The translations under genes were made by a program, and so were the position numbers. Positions 33,972 through 44,509 of a stretch of DNA of 64,000 nt are shown here, one piece after another. This DNA is from Delphinus delphis (taxonomy: Eukaryota; Chordata; Mammalia; Artiodactyla; Delphinidae), in contig NC_082694.2 of the NCBI RefSeq assembly GCF_949987515.2, positions 39,927,951 through 39,991,950 of the forward strand, in the 5' to 3' direction. Below the pieces are notes generated by a model, which searched no databases, had not been told where the DNA came from, and worked only from the letters and a program-made list of their open reading frames with translations. Position 1 is the stretch's first letter; each line of letters begins with the position of its first letter.

Positions 33972-36900
33972 CTAGGTTCCACACATATGCGTTAATATAC
34001 GATATTTGTTTTTCTCTTTCTGACTTACTTCACTCTGTATGACAGTCTCTAGATCCATCCACGTCTCAACAAATGACCCAATTTCGTTCCTTTTTATGGC
34101 TGAGTAATATTCCATTGTATATATGTACCACATCTTCTTTATCCATTCTTCTGTCGATGGGTGTTTACATTGCTTCCATGACCTGGCTATTGTAAATAGT
34201 GCTGAAATGAACATTGGGGTGCATGTGCCTTTTTGAATTATGGTTTTCTCTGGGTTTATGCACAGTAGTGGGATTGCTGGGTCATATGGTAGTTCTATTT
34301 TTAGTTTTTAAAGGAACCTCCATACTGTTCTCCATAGTGGCTGTATCAATTTATATTCCCACCAACAGTGCAAGAGGGTTCCCTTTTCTCCACACCCTCT
34401 CCAGCATTTATTGTTTGTAGATTTTCTGATGATGGCCATTCTGACTGGTGTGACGTGATACCTCATTGTAGTTTTGAGTTGCATTTCTCTAATAATTAGT
34501 GATGTTGAGCATCTTTTCATGTGCCTCTTGGCCATCTGTATGTCTTCTTTGCAGAAATGTCTATTTAGGTCTTCTGCCCATTTTTTCATTGGGTTGTTTG
34601 TTTTTTGGATATTGAGCTGCATGAGCTGCTTATAAATTTTAGAGATTAATCCTTTGTCAGTTGCTTCATTTGCAAATATTTTCTCCCATTCTGAGGGTTG
34701 TCTTTTCATTCTTGTTTATAGTTTCCTTTGCTGTGCAAAAGCGTTTAGGTTTCATTAAGTCCCATTTGTTTATTTTTGTTTTTATTTCCATTACTTTAGG
34801 AGGTGGGTCAAAAGAGGTCTTGCTGTGATTTATGTCAGAGAGTCTTCCTCCTATGTTTTCCTCAAAGAGTTTTATAGTGTCTCACCTTACATTTAGGTCT
34901 TCATTCCATTTTGAGTTTATTTTTGTGTATGGTGTTAGGGAGTGTTCAAATTTCATTCTTTTACATGTAGATATCCAGTTTTCCCAGCACCACTTATTGA
35001 AGAGACTGTCTTTTCTCCATTGTATATCCTTGCCTCCTTTGTCAGGGATTAGTTGACCGCAGGTGCATGGGTTTATCTTTGGGTTTTCTATCCTGTTCCA
35101 TTGATCTGTATTTCTGTATTTGTGCCAGTACCATATTGTCTTGATTACGGTAGCTTTGTAGTATAGTCTGAAGTAAGGGAGTCTGATTCCTCCAGCTCCG
35201 TTTTTTTCCCTCAAGATTGCTTTGGTTATTTGGTGTCTTCTGGGTCTCCATACAAATTTTAAGATTTTTTGTTCTAGTTCCATAAAAAATGCCTTTGGTA
35301 ATTTGATAGGGATTGCATTGACTCTGTAGATAGCTTTGGGTAGTATAGTCATTTTCACAGTATTGATTCTTCCAATCCAAGAACATGGTATATCTCTCCA
35401 TCTGTTTGTGTCATCTTTGATTTCTTTCATCAGTCTCCTATAGTTTTCTGAGTACAGGTCTTTTATCTCCTTAGGTAAGTTTATTCCTAGGTATTTTATT
35501 CTTTTTGTTGCAGTGGTGAATGGGATTGTTTCCTTAATTTCTCTTTCTTGTCTTTTGTTGTTAGTGTATAAGAATGCAAGAGAGTTCTGTGTATTAATTT
35601 TGTATCCTGCAACTTTACCAAATTCACTGATTAGCTCTAGTAGTTTTCTGGTGGCCTCTTTAGAATTATCTATGTATAGTATCATGTCATCTTCAAGCAG
35701 TGACAGTTTTACTTATTTTCCAATTTGTATTCCTTTTATTTTTTTAATCTGAGAAAGTCTTTATGAATCATTCACTTTCTTGTTTTGAATTTTTGAATTT
35801 AATTTTATTTTTTTATACAGCAGGTTCTTATTAGTTATCCATTTTACACATATTAGTGTATATATGTCAATCCCAATCTCCCAATTCATGTATTCCTTTT
35901 ATTTCTTTTTCTTCTCTGATTGTCATGGCTAGGACTTCCGAAACTATGTTGAATAAGAGTGGCGAGAGTGGACATCCTTGTCATGTTCCCGATCTTATAG
36001 GAATTGCTTTCAGTTTTTCACCATTGAGAATGATGTTTGCTGTGTGTTTGTGGTATATGGCCTTTATTATGTTGAGGTAGGTTCCCTCTATGCCCACTTT
36101 CTGGAGAGTTTTTTTTTTTTTATCATAAATAGGTGTTGAATTTTGTCAAAAGCTTTTTCTGCATCTATTGACATTATCATATGGTTTTTATTCTTCAGTT
36201 TGTTAATATGGTGTATCACATTGATTGAGTTGTTTATATTGAAGAATCCTTGCATCCCTGGGATAAATCCTACTTGATCATGGTGTATGATCCTGTCAAT
36301 GTGTTGTTGGTTTCTTTTTGCTAGTATTTTGTTGAGGATTTTTGCATCTATATTCATGAGTGATATTGATCTGTAGTTTTCTTTTTTTGTAGTATCTTTG
36401 TCTGGTTTTGGTATCAGGGTGATGGTGACCTTGTAGAATGAGTTTGGGAGTGTTCCTTCCTCTGTAATTTTTGGAAGAGTTTGAGAAGGATGGGTGTTAG
36501 CTCTTCTCTAAATGTTTGATAAAATTCACCTGTGAAGCCATCTGGTCCTGGACTTTTGTTTGTTGGAAGATTTTTATTCAGAGTTGAATTTCATTACTTG
36601 TGATTGGTCGTTCATATTTTCTGTTTCTTCTTGGTTCAATCTTGGAAGATTATACCTTTCTAAGAGTTTGTCCATTTCTTCCAGGTTGTCCATTTTATTG
36701 GACTAGAGTTGTTTGTAGTAGTCTCTTTTGATGCTTTGTATTTCTGTGGCGTCTCTTGTAACTTCTCCTTTTTCATTTCTAATTTTATTGATTTGAGTCC
36801 TCTCCCTCTTTTTCTTGATGAGTCTGGCTGAAGGTTTATCAATTTTGTTTATCTTCTCAAGGAACCAGCTTTTAGTTTCATTGATTTTTGCCATTGTTTT

Positions 36901-37951
36901 CTTCATTTCTATTTCATTTATTTCTGCTTTGTTTTTCATGATTTCTTTCCTCCTACTAACTTTGGGTTTGTTTGTTCTTCTTCTCTAGTTGCTTTAGGTG
37001 TAAGTTTAGATTGTTTATTTGAGATTTTTCTTGTTTCTTGAGGTAGGATTGAATTGCTATAAACTTCCCTCTTAGAACTGCTTTTGCTGCATCCCACGGG
37101 TTTTGGATCATCGTGTTTTCATTGTCATTTGTCTCTAGGATTTTTTTGATTTCCTGTTTGATTTCTTTAGTCATCTCTTGGTTATTTAGTAACGTGTTGT
37201 TTAGCCTCCATGTGTTTGTGTTTTTTACATTTTTTTCCCAGTAATTTATTTCTAATCTCATCGCATTGCAGTTGGAAAAGATGCTTGATGTGGTTTCAGT
37301 TTTCTTAAATTTACCAAGGCTTGTTTTGTGACCCAAGATGTGATCTATCCTGGAAAATGTTCCCTGTGCACTTGGGAAGAAAGTGTAATCTACTGTTTTC
37401 AGATGGAATGTGCTATAAATATCAATTAAATCTGTCTGGTCTGTTGTGTCATTGAAAGCTTGTGTTTCCTTATTAAATTTCTGTCTGGATGATCTGTCCA
37501 TTGGTGTAAGTGAGGTGCTAAAGTCCCCGACTATTCTTGTGTTACTGTTGATTTCCTATTTTATAGCTGTTAGCATTTGCCGTATGTATTGAGGTGCTCC
37601 TATTTTGGGTGCATATATATTTATAATTGTTATATCTTCTTGGATTGATCCCTTGATCATTATGTAGTGTCCTTCTTTGTCTCTTGTAACATTCTTTATT
37701 TTAAAGTCTTTTTTATCTGATATGAATATTGCTACTCCAGCTTTCTTTTGATTTCCATTTGCATGGAATATCTTTTTCCATCCCCTCACTTTCAGTCTAT
37801 ATGTGTCCCTAGGTCTGAAGTGAGTCTCTTGTAGGCAGCATATATATGGGTCTTGTTTTTGTGTCCATTCAGTGAACCTCTGTCTTTTGGTTGGAGCATT
37901 TAATCCATTCACATTTAATTTAATTATCGATATGTATGTTCCTATTACCAT
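33972..37951 (-). pseudogene. L1 ORF2 (endonuclease-reverse transcriptase), broken
   Basis: ORF2p nicks target DNA and reverse-transcribes L1 RNA. ATG at 37951 opens KMVIGTYISIIKLNVNGLN, the standard endonuclease start; 37951-36956 is the endonuclease domain. RT sequence includes [14 protein letters not shown] (about 36140). The RT catalytic motif near 35690 reads LEDDM rather than FADDM, so both aspartates remain, but a TAA stop lies a few codons upstream. The C-terminal Cys-rich motif is CWRGC...HCWWEY: the last Cys is Tyr. Without the 147-bp insertion the span is about 3.83 kb, normal for L1 ORF2. Open segments lie at 37556-37951, 36956-37501, 36088-36357, 34882-35685, 34308-34709 and 33972-34214. 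Confidence 0.9.
35742..35888 (-). mobile_element. 147-bp L1 3'-end insertion with probable 3' transduction
   Basis: It sits in the RT region of the surrounding ORF2 and is flanked by a perfect 16-bp TSD, TGTATTCCTTTTATTT (35726-35741 and 35889-35904). Reading on the minus strand there are about 75 bp of L1 3' UTR (ending AATAAGAACCTGCTGTATAA), an A-rich stretch, then about 50-60 bp of non-L1 sequence containing AAAGTGAATGATTCATAAAG, and a second short A tail next to the TSD. Confidence 0.85.
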
Positions 37952-37977
37952 TTTGTTAATTGTTTGGGGTTTCTTTT

Positions 37978-38193
37978 CTTTCTTTTTTTTTTTTTTTTTG
38001 CGGTACGCGGGCCTCTCACTGTTGTGGCCTCTCCCGTTGCAGAGCACAGGCTCCAGACGCGCAGGCTCAGCGACCATGGCTCACGGGCCCAGCCTCTCCG
38101 TGGCATGTGGGATCTTCCCGGACTGGGGCACGGACCTGTGTCCCCTGCATCGGCAGGCGGACTCTCAACCACTGCGCCACCAGGGAAGCCCTT
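37978..38193 (-). mobile_element. CHR-type SINE, short class, inside L1
   Basis: Antisense copy lying between L1 ORF1 and ORF2, with a T tract at 37978-37999 and CACCAGGGAAGCCC at the right. The TSD GGGTTTCTTTT is at 37967-37977 and 38194-38204. Being inside the younger L1, it is later still. Confidence 0.95.
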
Positions 38194-38235
38194 GGGTTTC
38201 TTTTGTAGGTCCTTTTCTTCTCTTCTGTTTCCCAC

Positions 38236-39152
38236 TTAGAGAAGTTCCTTTAGCATTTGTTGTGCAGCTCGTTTGGTGGTGCTGAATTCTCTTAGCTTTT
38301 GCTTGTCTGTAAAGCTTTTGATTTCTCCATCGAATCTGAATGAGATCCTTGCTGGGTAGAGTAATCTTGGTTGTAGTTTCTTCCCTTTCATCTTTTGAAA
38401 TATATCGTGCCACTGCCTTCTGGCTTGTAGAGTTTCTGCTGAGAAATCAGCTGTTAACTTTATGGGAGTTCCTTTGTATGTTATTTGTCATCTTTTCCTT
38501 GTTGCTTTTAATAATTTTTCTTAGTCAGTTTGATTACTATGTGTCTCGGCATGTTTCTCCTTGGGTTTATCCTGTCTGGGACTCTCTGTTCTTCCTGGAC
38601 TTGGGTGGCTATTTCCTTTCCCATGTTAGGGAAGTTTTCGACTATAATCTCTTCAGATATTTTCTAGGGTCCTTTCTCTCTCTCGTCTCCTTCTGGGACC
38701 CCTATAATGTGAATGTTGTTGCGTTTAATGTTGTCCCAGAGGTCTCTTAGGACGTCTTCATTTCTTTTCATTCTCTTTTCTTTATTCTGTTCCATGGCAG
38801 TGAATTCCACCATTTTGTCCTCCAGGTCACTTATCTGTTCTTCTGCCTCAGTTATTCTGCTATTGATTCCTTCTACTGTATTTTTCATTTCAGTTATTGT
38901 ATTGTTCATCTCTGTTTGTTTGTTCTTTAATTCTTCTAGGTGTTTGTTCTTTAAGTGTTCTAGGTCTTTGTTAAACATTTCTTGCATCTTCTCCATCTTT
39001 GCCTCCATTCTTTTTCCGAGGTCCTGGACCATCTTCACTGTCATTATTCTGAATTCTTTTTCTGGAAGGTTGCCTGTGTCTACTTCATTTAATTATTTTT
39101 CTGGGGTTTTATCTTGTTCTTTCATCTGGTGCATAGCCCTCTTCCTTTTCAT
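38236..39152 (-). pseudogene. L1 ORF1 (RNA-binding protein), broken
   Basis: ORF1p is the trimeric RNA chaperone of the L1 particle. ATG at 39152 opens MKRKRAMHQMKEQ. A TAA stop follows within about 20 codons. The open part 38664-39044 holds the coiled coil (MVQDLGKRMEAKMEKMQEMF and heptads onward) and the start of the RRM-like domain (LRDLWDNIKRNNIHIIGVPE). The C-terminal domain ends FRFDGEIKSFTDKQKLREFS ... QMLKELL with TAA at 38238-38236. The 917-nt span is not a multiple of three, so at least one frameshift exists. Length (about 305 codons) is close to the family norm. Confidence 0.9.
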
Positions 39153-39230
39153 TTTGTCTGTCTCTCTGTGAATGTGGTTTTTGTTCCACAGGCTCCAGGA
39201 GTCTTTTTCTTCTGCTGTCTGCCCTCTCAG

Positions 39231-40246
39231 GTCAAGAGTATATATTTTTATCTCTAGGTAGGTACTAAATAAAATACATACACTTATACTAAAAGAATGA
39301 ATAATAATATAATAGAAAGAGTATGAAATAAATAAATATACTCAGTCAGTCCACAGGAAGGCAAGAAATGACAGAAAAAGACCATATAAAAACTGAACAG
39401 TTGTAAGAAGGGGTAAGTAGGAAGATGACATATTTAAGCTCAAAAATATCAGTATCACACTAAATGTATACAGATCAAATATACCAATTAAAAAATGTAA
39501 GTTGACTGACTGAATAAAAAACAAACCCAACTGTTTGTTACTTATGGGCACACAACATAAATATATGGATACAGAAAGGTTGAAAATAAAAAGATAGGAA
39601 AATACCTACTGAAAGAAAGCTGATACAGCTATATTAATATTAAAGAAGACTTTAAGACAAAATATTACTGGAGATGAAAATGGACATAATCATAATGACA
39701 AAAGGGCCAATTCACTGGGAGATTTAACAGTTCCAAATATATAGTCACTTAGTAGAAAGCCCTAAAATGTACAGAACAATTCAGAGGAGATCCTAAGGAG
39801 GAATAGTGAAATTCATAGTCACAATAGGAAAATTTAATATACCTCTTGCAGTAACTGCATGGTAACAAAAGTATCACATATCAGGTTTTTGTGATGTAGC
39901 TAAAGGTCCAATTAGAAATATACAGCAACAAATCCTTACAGGAAGAGAAAAAAGAGTGAAAATCAACAATCTGAATATTCATATCAGAAAGAAAAAAACC
40001 AGCAAACTAACTGCAGAAAAGGAGAAGAAACAATAAAGATAGACCATAACATTAATAAAATGGAGTGCAAATATACAATGTAGAAATGCAATAAAATCGA
40101 AAGTTAGTTCTCTAAAAACATTGAAACCTGATAAACCACAAGTCGGACTGATTAAGAAAAAAAAACAGGGAAGGCACAAATTAGCAATATCAGGAATGAA
40201 CATGGAATTTAATACAGACACCATAGATATTAAAAGAATTATCAAG
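39231..40246 (+). mobile_element. Old L1M, continuation, sense
   Basis: Resumes after the second copy of GTCAAGAGTAT. ORF2 endonuclease-like sequence is recognisable (AGCTATATTAATATTAAAGA, GGCCAATTCACTGGGAGATT). It is too decayed for any frame. A SINE interrupts it at 40247. Confidence 0.75.
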
Positions 40247-40564
40247 GGCTTCCCTGGTGGCACAGGATTTAAGAATCCACCTGCCAATGCAGGGGACACG
40301 GGTTCCAGCCCTGTTCCAGGAAGATCCCACATGCTGCGGAGCTACTAAGCCTGTAAGCAACCACTACTGAGCCCACGTGCCACCACTACTGAAGCCTGCG
40401 AGCCTAGAGCTTGTGCGCCACAACAAGAGAAGCCACAGCAGTAAATCCGCGCACCACAGCGAAGAGTAGCCCCCACTTGCTGCAACTAGAGAAAGCCTGC
40501 ATGCAGCAATGAAGACCCAATACAGCCAAAAATAAATAAATTAATTAAATAAATTTATATAAAA
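40247..40564 (+). mobile_element. CHR-type SINE, long class, inside L1M
   Basis: Sense copy from GGCTTCCCTGGTGGCACAGG to an A/T-rich tail (AATAAATAAATTAATTAAAT). The TSD AAAGAATTATCAAG (40233-40246) recurs as AAAGAATTATGAAG (40565-40578), one mismatch. Confidence 0.95.
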
Positions 40565-40690
40565 AAAGAATTATGAAGAGGAAATTAGGGAAAATTTTTG
40601 CCAAAAATTTTGAAATTTAATAAATTGAATAAATCCTGAAGAAAATATATTTATTAGAATTACAAGAAATATATCAATTAAGGAAATTTA
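40565..40690 (+). mobile_element. Old L1M, last recognisable piece
   Basis: TTTTTGCCAAAAATTTTGAA, then AATAAATTGAATAAATCCTG fits the L1 ORF2 thumb-side sequence (YPKKFDKLDEWIP-like, badly decayed). It fades out before the next SINE. Confidence 0.55.
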
Positions 40691-40775
40691 ATTTATACTT
40701 CAAATTTTTCCACAAAGTTTTCGTACCCACATGACCTCACAAATTACTTGAATTCTTTTAAAGTTATTGAAGTTT

Positions 40776-40998
40776 GGGCTTCCCTGGTGGCGCAGTGGTT
40801 GAGAGTCTGCCTGCTGATGCAGGGGACATGGGTTCGTGCCCCGGTCTGGGAAGATCCCACATGCCGCAGAGTGGCTAGGCCCGTGAGCCATGGCCACTGA
40901 GCCTGTGCGTCCGGAGCCTGTGCTCCACAATGGGAGAGGCCACAACAGTGAGAGGCCCGCGTACCACACACACACACACAAAATAAAAATAAATAAAT
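40776..40998 (+). mobile_element. CHR-type SINE, short class, CA-rich tail
   Basis: Sense copy. The TSD AAAGTTATTGAAGTTT (40760-40775) recurs as AAAGTTATCGAAGTTT (40999-41014). Instead of a pure A tail it has (CA)n at 40967-40980 followed by AAATAAAAATAAATAAAT. Confidence 0.95.
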
Positions 40999-42936
40999 AA
41001 AGTTATCGAAGTTTGTTTTCTAGGCCAAAATATGGTTTATCTTGGTAAATGTTTCCTGTACTTGTTTTTGTTATTATTATGGTAAAAATCCATAACAAAC
41101 ACCATTTCTAAGTGTACAGTTCAGTACTGTTAAATATATTCACATTGCTTCTGCAGAAATCTCCAGAACTTTTCTGGCTCACAAGACTGAAACCCTTACT
41201 CATTAAACAATTCCTTATTTTCTTCTTCCTGGCCCTGGCAACCACTATTCTATTTTCTGTGTCTATCAATTTGAGTACTTGAGATACCTCATTTAAGTGG
41301 AATCGTACAGTGTTTGTCTTTTTGTGACTGATTTATTTCACTTAGCATAATGTCCTAAAGGTTTATCCATGTCGTAGCATGTGTCAGAATTTCCTTCCTT
41401 TTTAAGGGTGAATAATATTCCATTCTATGTATATACCACATTTGGTTTATCCATTCTTCTGTCAGTGGACACTTGGGTTCCTTGCACCTCTTGGCTATTG
41501 TGCATAGTGCTGCTATGAACATGAGTGTGTAAATATCTCTTTGAGACCTTGCTTTCAATTCTTTTGGCTGTATACCTGGAAGTGGAATTGTAGGAACATA
41601 TAGTAATTTTATTTTTTAATATTTTTAGAAACTGCCGTACTATTTTCCATAGTGACTGCACCATTTTATTCCTACCAACAGTGCACAAGAGTTCACATTT
41701 CTCGATACCCTTGCCAAGACTTTAAAATTTTATTTATAGTAGCCACTCTAATGGGTGTGGAGTGATATCTCATTGCGGCCTTAATTTGCATTTTCTTAAT
41801 GATTTTAAGCATCTTTTTATGTTTGTTGGCCATTTGTATATCATCTTTGGAGAAATGTCTATTTAAGTCCTTTGTTTCTTCTTTGATTGGGTTTTTTTTT
41901 TTTTTTTTTGGTTGTTGTTGAATTGTAGAAGTTCTTTATATATGCCTTTATTATTATCCTCTTATCAGATATATGATTTGCAAATAATCTCTCATTCTAT
42001 AGATTGCCTTTTCACTCTGTTGATTGTGTCCTTTGATGCACAGAAGGTTTTAATTTTAATGTAATCTAATTTGTCTATTTTTACTTCTCTTGCCTGTGCT
42101 TTTGGTGTCATATCCAGGAAATCCTTCTCAAATCCAGTGTCATGAAGCTTTTGCCCTATGTTTTCTTGTAAGAGTTTTATAGTTTTAGGTCTTACATTTA
42201 GGTCTTTGATCTATTTTGAATTAATTTTTGTATATGGTGTAAGGTAAAGGTCCAGCTTGTCTTTTGCAGGTGAAAATTTGGTTTTCTCAACATCATTTGT
42301 TAAAGAGTCTTTCATTTCCCCCATTGAATAGTCTTGGCACTCTTGTCAAAAATCATTTTATCATATATATGAATCTTATTTCTGGACTCTCATATTCCAT
42401 TGATCTATATGTCTATCTTTATGCCAATACCACACTGTTGGTTACTGTAGCCTTGTAATAAGTTTTGAAATCAGAAAGTCTGATACCTCCAACTTTTTTC
42501 TCCTTTTTCAAGATTGTTTTGGCTATTCATGGTTCCTGAGATTCCATATGAGTTTTAGGATGAATTTTTATGTTTCTGCAAATAATGGTATTGGAATTTT
42601 GATAGAGAATGCATTAAACCTATAGGTTGCTTGGGGGAGTTTTGGCCTCATAACAGTACTAAGTCTTCCAATCCATGAACATGGGATATCTTTCCATTTA
42701 TTTGTGTCTTCTTTCATTTCTTTAGGCAACATTTTATAGTTTTCAATGTATAAGTCTTTCGCCTCCTTAGTTAGATTTATTCTTAAGTATTTTATTCTTC
42801 TTGATGCTTTTGTAAATGGAATTCTTCTCTTAGTTTCCTTCCAGAATGTTCATTCTTAGCAAATTGAAAGGCAACTAATTTTTGAGTGTTCATTTTGTAT
42901 ACTGCAACTTTGTGGAATTCATTCATTCGTTCTAAG

Positions 42937-42939
<3 letters not shown>

Positions 42940-42974
<35 letters not shown>
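42940..42974. repeat. (GT)n microsatellite inside L1M ORF2
   Basis: About 17 uninterrupted GT units within the reversed RT region. Confidence 0.98.
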
Positions 42975-42979
<5 letters not shown>

Positions 42980-43498
42980 CTTTAGAATTTTCTACATATA
43001 AAGTCATGTTGTCCATGAACAGAAATAATTTTATTTCTTCCTTTCCAATTTGGATATATTTTATTTCTTTTTCTTGGCTAATTGCTCTGCCTATGACTTC
43101 AAGTACTATGTTGAATCGAAGTGGTGAAATCAAGCATCCTTTTCTTGTTCTGGATTTTGGAGGAAAAACTTCCTGTCTGTCATCATTGAACATGATGTTA
43201 GTTGTGGATTTTTTGTATTTGGTCTTTATTCTGTTAAGGTAGTCTCATTCTGTCCTTAGTTTGTTAAATGATGTTCCATGTGCTTCTGAAAAAAATGTGT
43301 GTTCTTCTGTTCTGGGTGGACTGTTGTATAAATATGAATAAGGTCAAACTGGTTGATTATGTTGTTCTGTTCTTTATATTTACTGATTTTCTCTCTGCCT
43401 TTTCTACCAGTTATTGATAAAAGAGGGTCAAACTTTTGATGATAATTGCTATTTTATCTATTTCTCCTTTCATCTATTAGTTTTGCTTTAGGTATTTT

Positions 43499-43854
43499 TT
43501 TTATAAGTTTATTTATTTACTTATTTATTTTGGGCTGCATTGTTTCTTTGTTGCTGCACGTGAGCTTTTCTGTAATTGCGGCAAGCAGAGGCTACTCTTT
43601 GTTGTGGTGCACAGGCTTCTCATTGTGGTGGCTTCTCTTGTTGTGGAGCATGGGCTCTAGGCATGCAGGCTTCAGTAATTGTGGCACACGGGCTTAGTAG
43701 TTGTGGCTCGTGAGCTCTAGAGCACCGGCTCAGTAGTTGTGGCACATGGGCTTAGTTGCTCTGCAGCATGTGGAATCTTCCCAGACCAGGGCTCAAACCC
43801 TTGTCCCCTGCATTGGCAGGTGGATTCTTAACCACTGAACCACCAGGGAAGTCT
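43499..43854 (-). mobile_element. CHR-type SINE, long class, antisense
   Basis: Full antisense copy with a perfect 14-bp TSD, GCTTTAGGTATTTT (43485-43498 and 43855-43868), inside the L1M. The body has GGCTCTAGGCATGCAGG and CTCAAACCCTTGTCCC. Confidence 0.96.
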
Positions 43855-44115
43855 GCTTTAGGTATTTTCAAGTTCTGTTATTAAGTGCATGAATGTTTTG
43901 GGTTATGTCTTTTATTTACCCCTTTATCATTGTGAAATGACCCTCTTAATTTGTGGTAACATTCTTTTCTCTGAAATCTTCATTGTTTGATATTAATGTG
44001 GCTACTCCCCACTTTCTTTTAACCACTATTAGCAAAGTATATCTTTTCCCACTTTTTCTTTTTGCTCTATTTGTGTCTTTGTATTTAAAGTGAGTTTCTT
44101 GTAGTCAGGCCATAG

Positions 44116-44509
44116 TTGAGGGTGAATGCTGAGTAAGGGGTGAGGATATGGAATAAAAAAATAAGTAGAAGAATGGGTTTTCCATTAATTAATAAATATC
44201 TAAACCAGCCTTTCAGAATGAAACTGTCGTTTCAGTTCCATAATGTCAGGTTTAGGGAAAGAGAAAGTGGCCAGATGAAGGGGATCTACATGGTGAGGGA
44301 TAGAGACTGGATTTAAGGGAAATTGAAAAAATGTAATCCACAAATATAAATCCAATCCATTTCCAGATTCAAACTGGAAGTGAGTTTTTGTACCTCAGAT
44401 GTTTCAGCATGACGGGTGCTGATCTTTGCTTCTCTGTCATTTCAGAGTCCACCCTGTCCTGAGTGCATTAAAGCTCCACTCCAGAGCTTATGTGTCAGTT
44501 GGAAAGTAG
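44116..44509. other. Unrecognised sequence
   Basis: No gene or clear repeat. It separates two old L1s of opposite orientation. Confidence 0.4.

Larger units (their letters stand above)
33730..39230 (-). mobile_element. Nearly complete younger L1, antisense
   Basis: From right to left: about 80 bp of 5' UTR, ORF1 (39152-38236), a SINE-interrupted inter-ORF spacer, ORF2 (37951-33972), 3' UTR (33971-33760) and a decayed A tail. The 11-bp TSD GTCAAGAGTAT lies at 33719-33729 and 39231-39241. The copy is 5'-truncated just upstream of ORF1, so it lacks its promoter. It carries two later insertions, a CHR SINE (37978-38193) and a 147-bp L1 3'-end piece (35742-35888). Its 3' UTR matches the L1 at 8447-9572. 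Stops and frameshifts in both ORFs make it inactive. Confidence 0.93.
41062..44115 (-). mobile_element. Old L1 (L1M) 3' half, antisense
   Basis: Reversed 3' UTR and ORF2 (CTGGCAACCACTATTCTATT at 41235, TTAGCATAATGTCC at 41342, GAGTGATATCTCATTGCGGC at 41760). ORF2 continues to the endonuclease-proximal region near 44100. A frame at 42792-43193 covers RT sequence (KGCLISPLRFNIVLEVIGRA), where the catalytic motif has decayed to FMDNM. A GT microsatellite (42940-42974) and a SINE (43499-43854) break it. Confidence 0.88.

Noticed and set aside
34882..35685. 267-codon minus-strand frame, the longest in the window
   Set aside because: It is the C-terminal half of L1 ORF2 in a dead copy, recorded under the ORF2 pseudogene rather than as a host gene.
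37872..38285. Frames encoding MASPVAEHRL and HCGLSRCRAQ-type proteins, seen at each short-class SINE
   Set aside because: Translations of the CHR SINE body recurring at five places, not genes.
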